Source: an uncultured Sphingomonas sp. (GTDB taxonomy: Bacteria > Pseudomonadota > Alphaproteobacteria > Sphingomonadales > Sphingomonadaceae). From it: a stretch of DNA of 64,000 nucleotides. Shown here piece after piece: positions 26,497 through 34,675 of this stretch. Positions within the stretch are counted from its first letter, which is position 1, and every line of letters starts with the position of its first letter. The stretch lies in the NCBI GenBank assembly GCA_913775975.1, contig CAJYLQ010000010.1, positions 1 to 64,000 on the forward strand, written 5' to 3'. The notes under the pieces are model-generated. The model searched no databases, was not told the DNA's origin, and saw only the letters and a program-made list of their open reading frames with translations. Made by a program: the position numbers and the translations under genes.

Positions 26497-29409
26497 TCAG
26501 CGCCTCCCGCCGGGCGCCGCCGCCGCGTTTAGCCGCACCACCTCCGGTTTCAGTCCCGCCGCGCTCATCGTCAGCGTCGCGGTGCCGGATGGCTCGCGCA
26601 GCCGCACGATGACCTGCGCATGGCCGTTGAACAGCGACCGCTGCCAGCCCGGCGCGGGCGTCGTCGCCTGGAGGAAGGCGACGTTGTTGCCGTGGTCGCC
26701 GATGTCCTGCAACGTCGCGAGCGCCTGTTCGGCGGTGTCGGGGATCAGGATCACCAGCTCCCGCGGCGCCGCCGCCCCCGTCACCGCGACGGACCAGCCC
26801 TTCCCGTCGCGCACCATCGCGTCCGTGCGGTCCACGCCGTCCACCAGCACGCGCTGCCGCGCCGCGATCTGCGGCAGGAAGATGGTGTAGCGCGCGCCGG
26901 CGGCCGGGGCCGCCTCCAGCCGTGCGCGCAGCGCGAAGGCGGCGGGCATCGCCGGCCCCGTGCCGGGCGCATACCAGCGGAACGGATCGCGCCATGCCGC
27001 CCCGGCCAGGTCCGGCAGCCGCGTCGTGCCGGCGGGCAGGTCCGTCATCTCCCAATGGCGATAGGGCAGCACCGCGACCTGATCAGCGAAGCGGTCGGGC
27101 TCGTGACTGCCGGGGTCGCCATTGCCCACGCCGATGATCTCCGCATCCCCGCCGACTGTGAAGCGGACCATGTCCTGCGCGACGGGCACCGCCCGGCCGG
27201 CACGGTCGCGCACGGCGATATCGACGATCGCGATCCGCCCCGGCGCGGCGGCGTTCGGCGTGGCCGGATAGGTGACGCTGGCCGCCAGCCGCACGGGCGC
27301 GCCCGTCGTCGCGATCCGGTCGCGCGCCACCGCCCGGCCGCCGCGATAGCTGATCGCTTCCACCGTGCCGGGCGCATAGGGCACCTGCCATTCGGCATGA
27401 CCGTTGGCGGGGATCGGGCGACGCCCCAGGCTGCGCCCGTTGACGATCAGTTCGGCCGCATCGCCATTGGCGTAGACCCAGATCGGGATCGCCTGCCCCT
27501 CCCGCCCCGGCCAGGTCCAGTGGCCGACGATGTGCGCCATCGGCACGGTCGTCCACTGGCTCTTCAGATACCAGCCGCTGTCCTTGAACGCGCCGGTCGT
27601 ATCGAGCATCCCGAACTGCGAGCTGATCGCCGGCCAGTCGAAGGGCGTCGTCTCCCCGCGATAGTCGAAGCCGGTCCAGACGAACATGCCCGCGATCCAC
27701 GGCCGCTCCGCGACCGCGCGCCAGCCCTGCTCGACGCTGCTCGCCCCCGTCGGGCGGGCGGGCCTGTCGTAGGCGGACAGGTGCACCGCCGCCGGATCGT
27801 CGACATAGACGCCGCGCGTGGTGTTCGTCGCCGCCTCCTCCGTCATCACGACGGGCGTGTCGGGGCGGGCGCGGTGATAGGCGTCGGTGTCGTGCTGCGC
27901 GCGATAGTTGAAGCCCGCGACCTCCGTCACCGTCGCGTTGCCGCTGGTGTCGTTGTTCGCGGTCGCGACCGTCGCCGGGCGCGTCGGGTCCAGCGTGCGC
28001 ACCCGCGCCTGCATCAGCGCGGTCAGGCGCGCGCCGATCGGCTTGCCCTCTATCCCCCATTCCTCGTTGCCGACCGACCAGAGGATGACGGAGGGGTGGT
28101 TGCGATCGCGCAGCACCATCCGGTCCAGCTGGTCGCGCAGTTCGGGCGTCGTCCCCATCATGCGATGCTCGTCGATCACCAGCATCCCCAGCCGGTCGGC
28201 GGCGTCCAGCAGCTCCGGCGTCGGCGGGTTGTGCGACGCGCGATAGGCGTTGCTGCCCATCGCCTTCAGCCGCTCAAGCCGATAGACCTGCAGCTCGTCG
28301 GGCAGCGCGACGCCGATGCCGGCATGGTCCTGATGGTTGTTCGTGCCCTTCAGCTCCACATGGCGGCCGTTCAGCCAGAAGCCGCTATTGGCATCCCAGC
28401 GGATCGTGCGCACGCCGAACGGGGTGACGTAGCGATCGCGGATCGTGCCCCCCTCCCGGACGGTCGTGACCAGCCGGTGCAGCGCCGGCGTCTCCAGCGA
28501 CCATAGCGCCACATCGGCGATCGGCAGCGCGACGCTGGTGTCGACCGTGGCGCCGCCCGCCACCGTGCGTTCGGGCAGCGCGGCGAAGGCGACGCGGCGT
28601 CCCGCCGGTGACAGCACCTCCTGCTCGACGGTGAAGCGGCGCGGATCGGCATCGTCGTTGGCGATCGTCGCGCGCGCGGTGACGACCGCGTCGCGCCCGG
28701 TGACGGCGCTGGTCACGAACGTGCCCCAGGGCGCGACGTGCAGCGGCGCGGTCTTGGTCAGCCAGACATGGCGATAGATGCCCGCGCCCTCATAGAACCA
28801 CCCCTCGAAGGTGGAGGCGTCGACGCGCACGACCAGCTCGTTCGGCCCGCCATAATTGACATAGTCGGTCAGGTCGTAGCGGACGCCCGAATAGCCGCTA
28901 TGCTCCTGCCCGATATAATGACCGTTGAACCAGACGGTCGCGTTGCGGAACACCCCGTCGAACTCGACCGCGATACGCCGGCCGCGATCGCTGGCGGGGA
29001 TGGTCAGCGCCTTGCGATACCAGCCGATATTGTGCTCGGCAAAGCCCGGCCCGATGCTGCGCGAGCCGTGGTTGCTGGACGCGCGCGGGTCGAACGGCAC
29101 CTCGACGCCCCAGTCGTGCGGCAGGTCGACGCGCCGCCACGCGCGGTCGTCGAAGCGGGGATTGGCGGGGCCGTCGCCATAGCCGGCCTTGGCAAAGAAG
29201 AAGTCCGCCGTGCCATAGCCGAAATCGCGCGCCTGGTCGTTGGCATGGCCCAGCGCGAACCGCCAGTCGTCGTCGATCTGGGTCCGCTCGCGCGGGGCGG
29301 GCGCGGCGGTGTCGGTGGCGGCCGGGCGCGGCGGCTCGGCCAGCGCGATGCCGGGCAGCTGCGCCAGCGCGATGGCAAACGACGAGGCGAGCAAAGCGGC
29401 GCGCCTCAC
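26497..29409 (-). CDS. GH2 family glycoside hydrolase, probable beta-galactosidase
   Basis: 970 residues starting at a GTG (29409) that overlaps the stop of the upstream GH27 gene by four bases (GTGA). After a signal peptide (ALLASSFAIALAQLPGIALA) come the GH2 sugar-binding domain (WRRVDLPHDWGVEVPF), an immunoglobulin-like domain, the TIM barrel with acid/base Glu in SVGNEEWG and nucleophile Glu in VVMTEEAA, and further beta-domains including a DUF4982-like region. Most such bacterial enzymes are beta-galactosidases, but beta-mannosidase or glucuronidase activity cannot be excluded. It is the last gene of the GH5-GH27-GH2 operon. Confidence 0.9.
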   Translation of the reverse strand: MRRAALLASSFAIALAQLPGIALAEPPRPAATDTAAPAPRERTQIDDDWRFALGHANDQARDFGYGTADFFFAKAGYGDGPANPRFDDRAWRRVDLPHDWGVEVPFDPRASSNHGSRSIGPGFAEHNIGWYRKALTIPASDRGRRIAVEFDGVFRNATVWFNGHYIGQEHSGYSGVRYDLTDYVNYGGPNELVVRVDASTFEGWFYEGAGIYRHVWLTKTAPLHVAPWGTFVTSAVTGRDAVVTARATIANDDADPRRFTVEQEVLSPAGRRVAFAALPERTVAGGATVDTSVALPIADVALWSLETPALHRLVTTVREGGTIRDRYVTPFGVRTIRWDANSGFWLNGRHVELKGTNNHQDHAGIGVALPDELQVYRLERLKAMGSNAYRASHNPPTPELLDAADRLGMLVIDEHRMMGTTPELRDQLDRMVLRDRNHPSVILWSVGNEEWGIEGKPIGARLTALMQARVRTLDPTRPATVATANNDTSGNATVTEVAGFNYRAQHDTDAYHRARPDTPVVMTEEAATNTTRGVYVDDPAAVHLSAYDRPARPTGASSVEQGWRAVAERPWIAGMFVWTGFDYRGETTPFDWPAISSQFGMLDTTGAFKDSGWYLKSQWTTVPMAHIVGHWTWPGREGQAIPIWVYANGDAAELIVNGRSLGRRPIPANGHAEWQVPYAPGTVEAISYRGGRAVARDRIATTGAPVRLAASVTYPATPNAAAPGRIAIVDIAVRDRAGRAVPVAQDMVRFTVGGDAEIIGVGNGDPGSHEPDRFADQVAVLPYRHWEMTDLPAGTTRLPDLAGAAWRDPFRWYAPGTGPAMPAAFALRARLEAAPAAGARYTIFLPQIAARQRVLVDGVDRTDAMVRDGKGWSVAVTGAAAPRELVILIPDTAEQALATLQDIGDHGNNVAFLQATTPAPGWQRSLFNGHAQVIVRLREPSGTATLTMSAAGLKPEVVRLNAAAAPGGRR

Positions 29410-30638
29410 GGGTTCAGCCGGATCATGACGACGCCGTGCGGCGCCACTTCCGCCTCATACCGGCGCGACAGCGTGCCGAGGTCGCGATGCGCCCACAGGT
29501 CGCGGCCGCGCAGTTTCACGGCGGCGGGCAGGCCCAGCGTCGTCCAGTCCGCCCCGATCCGCGCGGGCGCGTCGCCCCGGTTCCACAACAGCAGCGTGCG
29601 CCCGCCATCGGCCATCGGCTTCACCCACACCTCGCTGGTGCCGTCGCGCGCGACGCGGCGCCCCTGGGCGCCGAGCGCGTCCTGATCGACCGCGATCACA
29701 TCGCGATTGAGCAGGATGTCGCGCGTCGCCTGCGTCATCTCCGCGACGTTGTTCCCCGCGATCAGCGGCGCGGCCATCATCGCCCAAAGCGAGAAATGCG
29801 CGCGATATTCGGTATCGGTCAGGCCGCCATTGCCGACCTCCAGCATGTCGGGGTCGTTCCAGTGGCCCGGCCCGGCAAAGGGCCAGAGCGGCTCGTTCAT
29901 GTCGACGATCGACGCGACGCCCCAGCTATAGCCGTGCTTGCCTTCCCATTTGTCGGTGATGTCGCCCGTCGTGCGCCACATGTTGCCGATCTTCGCGCCC
30001 CACAGCCACGGCCGCGAATTGCCCCATTCGCACAGCGAGAACAGGATCGGCCGCCCCGTCGCGCGCAGCGCGTCGGCCATCGTGGCATAGGCCTCCTCCG
30101 CGTTGCGTACGCCGGTGGAGCACCAGTCGTATTTCAGGTAATCGACGCCCCAGCGGGCATATTGCAGCGCGTCCTGATATTCGTGCCCCTGGCTGCCCGG
30201 CCGGCCGCCGCACGTCTTCGTCCCCGCATCCGAATAGATGCCGAACTTCAGACCCCGGTCGTGGATATAGTCGGCCAGCGCCTTCAGGCCCGACGGGAAG
30301 CGCTGGCGATCCTCCGTGATGAAGCCGTTGGCGTCGCGCGTGCCGTGCCAGCAATCGTCGATCACGACATAGCTGTATCCCGCCGCCTTCATCCCGTTCG
30401 CCGCGATCGCGTCGGCGGTCTTGCGGATCACGTCCTCGTTCACGTTGCAGGCGAACTTGTTCCAGCTGTTCCAGCCCATCGGCGGCGTCTTGGCGAGGCC
30501 GTTGGCGGTGCGCTTGGGGTCCTTCGACGGGGCGAGCGTGTTGGGATCGGTGTCCAGCACCTCCTGCGCCGCGACCGGCGCGATCGTGTGGAGCAGCAGG
30601 GCGGCGGCGGCCAGCGCGCGGGTGAGGTCACGGAACAT
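29406..30638 (-). CDS. GH27 alpha-galactosidase
   Basis: 410 residues from the ATG at 30638, giving a clean Sec signal peptide (LTRALAAAALLLHTIAPVAAQ); the track start at 30932 is too long. The family hallmarks are complete: PPMGWNSWNKFACNVNE, YVVIDDCWHGTRD, the nucleophile in YLKYDWCSTG and the acid/base in WNDPDMLEVGNGG. It releases terminal alpha-galactose from galactomannan, galactoglucomannan or raffinose-type sugars, probably in the periplasm. It lies 28 bp after the GH5 gene and overlaps the GH2 start (GTGA). Confidence 0.95.
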   Translation of the reverse strand: MFRDLTRALAAAALLLHTIAPVAAQEVLDTDPNTLAPSKDPKRTANGLAKTPPMGWNSWNKFACNVNEDVIRKTADAIAANGMKAAGYSYVVIDDCWHGTRDANGFITEDRQRFPSGLKALADYIHDRGLKFGIYSDAGTKTCGGRPGSQGHEYQDALQYARWGVDYLKYDWCSTGVRNAEEAYATMADALRATGRPILFSLCEWGNSRPWLWGAKIGNMWRTTGDITDKWEGKHGYSWGVASIVDMNEPLWPFAGPGHWNDPDMLEVGNGGLTDTEYRAHFSLWAMMAAPLIAGNNVAEMTQATRDILLNRDVIAVDQDALGAQGRRVARDGTSEVWVKPMADGGRTLLLWNRGDAPARIGADWTTLGLPAAVKLRGRDLWAHRDLGTLSRRYEAEVAPHGVVMIRLNP

Positions 30639-30666
30639 GGCGGGTCTTTCGGCGGATGGGCGCGGA

Positions 30667-32049
30667 TCAGCGCGGCTTGGCGGATGCGGGTCGGCGCGGC
30701 GCGGGCAGCCGCGCGATCGCGGCGGCGTGATCGGCGACGAGGCGGATCGTCGTGTCGCCGGTGAAGATGCCGTACCAGCCCTGCGGCTCGTGCGGGGGGT
30801 CGCCCATATACTGGCCGTCACCGTCGCGGAACCGATAGTCGGGATGCTGCGCCCGCGCCTCGCCGTTCCAGGCCCAGAAATTGGTGCCCGCGATCGGCCC
30901 GCCCGCCCGCATGTCGCGCAGCGCCGCGGCATAGATCAGGCGATAGAAGCGATCCTTGAACGTCGTCGCCACCTTCGGGTCGTTGCTGCCGCCGTCGCGC
31001 GGATAGCCGAACTCCTCGATGATGAGCGGCTTGTCCAGCTGGCGGGCATAGTCGACATGCTTGGCGATATAGTCGTCGGTCAGCTGCTCGCCGCGCCGGT
31101 AGGTGCCCGCCAGATCCGTCTGCTTCACCCATTCCCAGTTGTTGGGCCAGATGTGCGCGGTCAGATAGTCGATCTCCGGGATGCCATGTTCGGCGAGCAG
31201 GATCGACGGCTGTTCCAGCGTCCCCTTCAACCCCTCCGACCCGGTGCAGACGAGGTGGTTGGGGTCGAGCGACTTGATCAGCCGCGCACTGTCCCGCACC
31301 CAGGCGTAGAACTGGTCCAGCTTCGCATGCGCCGCGTCGCCCGACGGGCGCGGCTCGTTCGACAGCTGCCACGCCATCACGGTCGGATCGGCGGCATAGG
31401 GCCGGCCCGTCACCGTGTTCGTCCGCGACACCACCGTGCGGATCCAGTCGCGATACATGTCCGTCGCGCGGCGATTCCCATAGAATTGCGCGTTAAAATT
31501 GGCGAAGGCGGGCCAGGGATGCGCGGGGTCGTTCATGTTGATGAACCGCCCGCCGTTCACATAGGACAGATAGGTCATCATCCCGCCCGACCATTCCCAG
31601 AAATTGGTCAGGTACAGGACCGCGCGCATGTTACGCTTCGCCATTTCCGCCAGCGCATAGTCGAGGCCCGCGAGCAGCGTTTCGTTGATCGTCGTCGCGG
31701 TGCGGAAGCCGGGCTTGATCGAATTGCGCAGCGGCCCTTCCTCGGCGGAGGCGAGGATGCGCAGGTTGGTGACGCCCATCGCCGCCAGCGCGTCCAGTTC
31801 CCGCCCCAGCCGCGCGCGGTCGCCATAGGGGGCGTCGGCGCCCAGATAGGCGGCGTACCACATGTTCGCGCCGGCGAAGCGATAGACCGCGTCGCCGATC
31901 ATCAGCCGCGTGCCCTGACGCCGCACGAAAGGCGCGGTCGCCGCCGGGGACGGTGCCGCCAGCGCCGGCACGCCCGCCCCGCCCGCCAGCAGCGCGGCCG
32001 CGCCCAGCAGCCCGCGACGATCCAGATTTGCGTCCAGAGTCCTGCCCAT
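30667..32049 (-). CDS. GH5 family glycoside hydrolase, probable beta-mannanase/mannosidase
   Basis: 460 residues from the ATG at 32049, which has GAGAGG six bases upstream. The N-terminus LDRRGLLGAAALLAGGAGVPALA resembles a Tat signal. In the TIM barrel, WQLSNEPRPS holds the acid/base Glu and LIIEEFGYPRDG the nucleophile Glu. RFAGANMWYAAYLG, LRILASAEEG and the LTNFWEWSGG strand resemble subfamily GH5_7 mannan-active enzymes, so an endo-mannanase or exo-mannosidase is the best guess. First gene of the operon with GH27 and GH2, a set that fits galactomannan or galactoglucomannan breakdown. Divergent from GH31. Confidence 0.9.
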   Translation of the reverse strand: MGRTLDANLDRRGLLGAAALLAGGAGVPALAAPSPAATAPFVRRQGTRLMIGDAVYRFAGANMWYAAYLGADAPYGDRARLGRELDALAAMGVTNLRILASAEEGPLRNSIKPGFRTATTINETLLAGLDYALAEMAKRNMRAVLYLTNFWEWSGGMMTYLSYVNGGRFINMNDPAHPWPAFANFNAQFYGNRRATDMYRDWIRTVVSRTNTVTGRPYAADPTVMAWQLSNEPRPSGDAAHAKLDQFYAWVRDSARLIKSLDPNHLVCTGSEGLKGTLEQPSILLAEHGIPEIDYLTAHIWPNNWEWVKQTDLAGTYRRGEQLTDDYIAKHVDYARQLDKPLIIEEFGYPRDGGSNDPKVATTFKDRFYRLIYAAALRDMRAGGPIAGTNFWAWNGEARAQHPDYRFRDGDGQYMGDPPHEPQGWYGIFTGDTTIRLVADHAAAIARLPAPRRPASAKPR

Positions 32050-32185
32050 TCCCATCCTCTCGTTCCCGATTCGCGGGGCCCGCGGCGATGCCGCGCCCGC
32101 CTTCATGACGGTGTCGGGGCGGGCATAACCCAGAATTCTACAAATTGCTTGATGTATTTGCCGCCGGGTCCGCTAGCATCGTGCG

Positions 32186-34519
32186 ATGACCGCTTTTCGC
32201 CGCTCCGTCGCGCTCGCCGCCGCGCTTCTCGCCACCTCCGCCGCGCCCGCGCTCGCCCGGCCGCTGGGCCTGCTGGACCGCAACGGCGCGCGCGTCGCCG
32301 TAGAGCCCTATGCGCCCAACATCGTCCGCGTGACGATCGCGCTCGACCCCGCGCTGGCGGAGGCCGCGCCCGGCCCCGGCCCCGATGCCGCCCCCGATGC
32401 GGCCGGCTGGTCGCACGGCGTGGCGGACGGCGACGACGTCTACACCTCGTCGAAGCTGTCGTTGCGCGTGAAGGCGCAGCCCTGGCCCAAGGCTCCGTCG
32501 CAGATGGAGCGCTATTTCGCGCCGTCGCTGCCGCCGGTCGACATCAGCGTGGCCGATGCGGGCGGCCGCACGCTGCTGCACATGAACGGCTGGGAAATGG
32601 CGCCGCACACCGTCAACGGCGAAAAGACGTTCCGCGTCGGCGCCAGCTTCGACGCGGCGCCCGACGAGCATTATTACGGCCTGGGACAGAACCAGGAGGG
32701 GACGCTCGACCTGCGCGGCCGGACGATCGACTGCCGCCACAATTACGATGCGCCGACGGGCGAGACGGTCTGCGTCCCCTTCATGGTCACGAACAAGGGC
32801 TATGGCATCGTCTGGGACAATCCGGCCGCGACCACCGTGTCGGCGGGGATCGGCGGGCGCACGCGCTGGACGTCGGAGGTGGGCGAGCGCGTGTCCTTCT
32901 TCGTCATCACCGGGCGTACGACGGACGAGATCTATGCCGGCTATGCGACGCTGACCGGCGCGACGCCGCTGCCGCCCAAGGCCGCGTTCGGCCTGATCCA
33001 GAGCAAGGCGCGCTACGAAAGCCAGGCGGAGCTGCTGGGGATCGCGCAGGGGTATCGCCAGCGCAACCTGCCGCTCGACGTGATGGTGCTCGACTGGTTC
33101 TACTGGACGCGCATGGGGCAGCTGGACATCGACCGTGCGCAGTTCCCCGATCCCGCCGGCATGAACGCCGAACTGCGGGGGCTCGGGATGCGGTCGATCA
33201 TCAGCGTGTGGCCGCGTTTCGAGCGGGAGTCGCGCTATTTCGACCTGCTCGCGTCGCGCGGCTGGCTGCTGCACGATCATGACGGCCGTCCGGTCGATGG
33301 CCTGCCGATCCGCTCCGACCGCGCGGGCGCGCTGATCGACACGACCAACCCCGATACCGGCCGCTGGTTCTGGGAGCGGATCCGCGACAATATCGCCTCG
33401 CAGGGGTTCGACTGGTTCTGGCTGGACGAGACGGAGCCCGATCTGGTCCCCGACGGCTTCCTGTTCTCGGTCGGCTCGGGCGATCGCTATCACAATCTCT
33501 ACCCCCTCACCCACACCACCGCCGTCGCGGAAGGGTCCGCGCGCGACCGGCCGGACCTGCGCAACCTGATCCTGGCCCGCGCCGCCTATCTGGGCGCGCA
33601 ACGCAACGGCGCGCTGTTCTGGTCGTCTGACGTGCAATCGACCTGGGAGGCGCTGCGCCGGCAGGTGCCCGCCGGGCTGGGCGCGACCGCCAGCGGCCTT
33701 GCCTATTGGAGCAGCGACACCGGCGGTTGGCAGTGGCCCAATGGCCCCGCCGCGCAGCGCCCGGTGCTGGTCGATCCCGCCGGCGCGACCGCGATGGGCG
33801 CCGGCTATCGCGACTATCCCGAGCTGTTCGTCCGCTGGTTCCAGTATAACAGCTTCACCCCGACGCTGCGCATCCACGGCCAGCGCCCGGCGACCGCGAT
33901 CTGGCAATATGGCGCGGCGGCGGAGCCGATCCTGGCGAAGTTCCTGCGCCTCCGCTACACGCTGATGCCCTATCTCTACGCGCTGGGCCGGCAGACGGCG
34001 CAGACGGGCGCACCCTTCATGCGCGCGCTGTTCATGGATTTCCCGGAGGACCCCGCCACCGCGACGATCGGCGACGAATATATGTTCGGCCCCGCCTTCC
34101 TCGTCGCGCCCGTCACCGATCAGGGCATGACGAGCCGCCGCGTCTATCTGCCGGCCGGCAGCGACTGGTACGACTGGTGGACCGACACGCGCCACGCCGG
34201 CGGCCAGTGGATCGAGGCCGCCGCCCCGATCGACCGCATCCCGCTGTTCGTGCGCGCCGGGTCGATCGTGCCGATGGGCGTGCAGGTGCCCAGCACCGCG
34301 ACCGCGCAGGCGCTGGAGGCGATCCGCGTCTATCCGGGCCGCGACGCCAGCTTCACGCTGTACGACGACGACGGCACGACCAACGCCTGGCGCAAGCCCG
34401 GCGGCGGTCGCAGCGCGACGCTGCGTTGGGACGACCGCGCGCGGCGGCTGACCAGCAGCGGCCGCATCCCGACCGGGCAGAATGTCGGCCCGCTGGTGAA
34501 GGTGGTCGGCGCGCCCTGA
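32186..34519 (+). CDS. GH31 family glycoside hydrolase (alpha-xylosidase/alpha-glucosidase)
   Basis: 777 residues. A signal peptide (VALAAALLATSAAPALA) precedes an N-terminal beta-domain, the catalytic barrel with nucleophile Asp in WFWLDETEPD (about 412-421) and downstream LFWSSDVQSTWEAL, where the acid/base Asp lies, and C-terminal beta-domains (YPGRDASFTLYDDDGTTNAW). The WLDxTEP form is common in alpha-xylosidases that remove xylose from xyloglucan oligosaccharides; alpha-glucosidase is the main alternative. It is transcribed alone, divergent from GH5 and convergent with GH3. Confidence 0.91.
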   Translation: MTAFRRSVALAAALLATSAAPALARPLGLLDRNGARVAVEPYAPNIVRVTIALDPALAEAAPGPGPDAAPDAAGWSHGVADGDDVYTSSKLSLRVKAQPWPKAPSQMERYFAPSLPPVDISVADAGGRTLLHMNGWEMAPHTVNGEKTFRVGASFDAAPDEHYYGLGQNQEGTLDLRGRTIDCRHNYDAPTGETVCVPFMVTNKGYGIVWDNPAATTVSAGIGGRTRWTSEVGERVSFFVITGRTTDEIYAGYATLTGATPLPPKAAFGLIQSKARYESQAELLGIAQGYRQRNLPLDVMVLDWFYWTRMGQLDIDRAQFPDPAGMNAELRGLGMRSIISVWPRFERESRYFDLLASRGWLLHDHDGRPVDGLPIRSDRAGALIDTTNPDTGRWFWERIRDNIASQGFDWFWLDETEPDLVPDGFLFSVGSGDRYHNLYPLTHTTAVAEGSARDRPDLRNLILARAAYLGAQRNGALFWSSDVQSTWEALRRQVPAGLGATASGLAYWSSDTGGWQWPNGPAAQRPVLVDPAGATAMGAGYRDYPELFVRWFQYNSFTPTLRIHGQRPATAIWQYGAAAEPILAKFLRLRYTLMPYLYALGRQTAQTGAPFMRALFMDFPEDPATATIGDEYMFGPAFLVAPVTDQGMTSRRVYLPAGSDWYDWWTDTRHAGGQWIEAAAPIDRIPLFVRAGSIVPMGVQVPSTATAQALEAIRVYPGRDASFTLYDDDGTTNAWRKPGGGRSATLRWDDRARRLTSSGRIPTGQNVGPLVKVVGAP

Positions 34520-34546
34520 GGGGGGCATGACTTCGGGTTGAACCAC

Positions 34547-34566
34547 CCCTCCCCTTCGGGGGAGGG
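34547..34566. terminator. UUCG-loop hairpin downstream of GH31
   Basis: CCCTCCCC-TTCG-GGGGAGGG is a perfect 8-bp stem closed by a TTCG loop, a very stable RNA hairpin, just after the GH31 stop codon. No T-run follows. Confidence 0.6.
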
Positions 34567-34609
34567 ACACCTGCGCAAACGCGGCGCCTGCGGAGAGGCC
34601 CCACCCCAA

Positions 34610-34631
34610 CCCCTCCCCTGAAGGGGAGGGG
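34610..34631. terminator. Hairpin downstream of GH3
   Basis: CCCCTCCCC-TGAA-GGGGAGGGG is a perfect 9-bp stem beyond the GH3 stop (minus strand). With the neighbouring stem it separates convergent GH31 and GH3. It is nearly identical to the stem after msrA at 4.48 kb. Confidence 0.6.
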
Positions 34632-34675
34632 CTATGCGGTGCCGGCCGATACGACGCGCATCGACTGCCGGACGC

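Noticed and set aside
32138-34609. 823-residue minus-strand ORF
   Set aside because: Antisense to GH31, whose catalytic motifs are intact.
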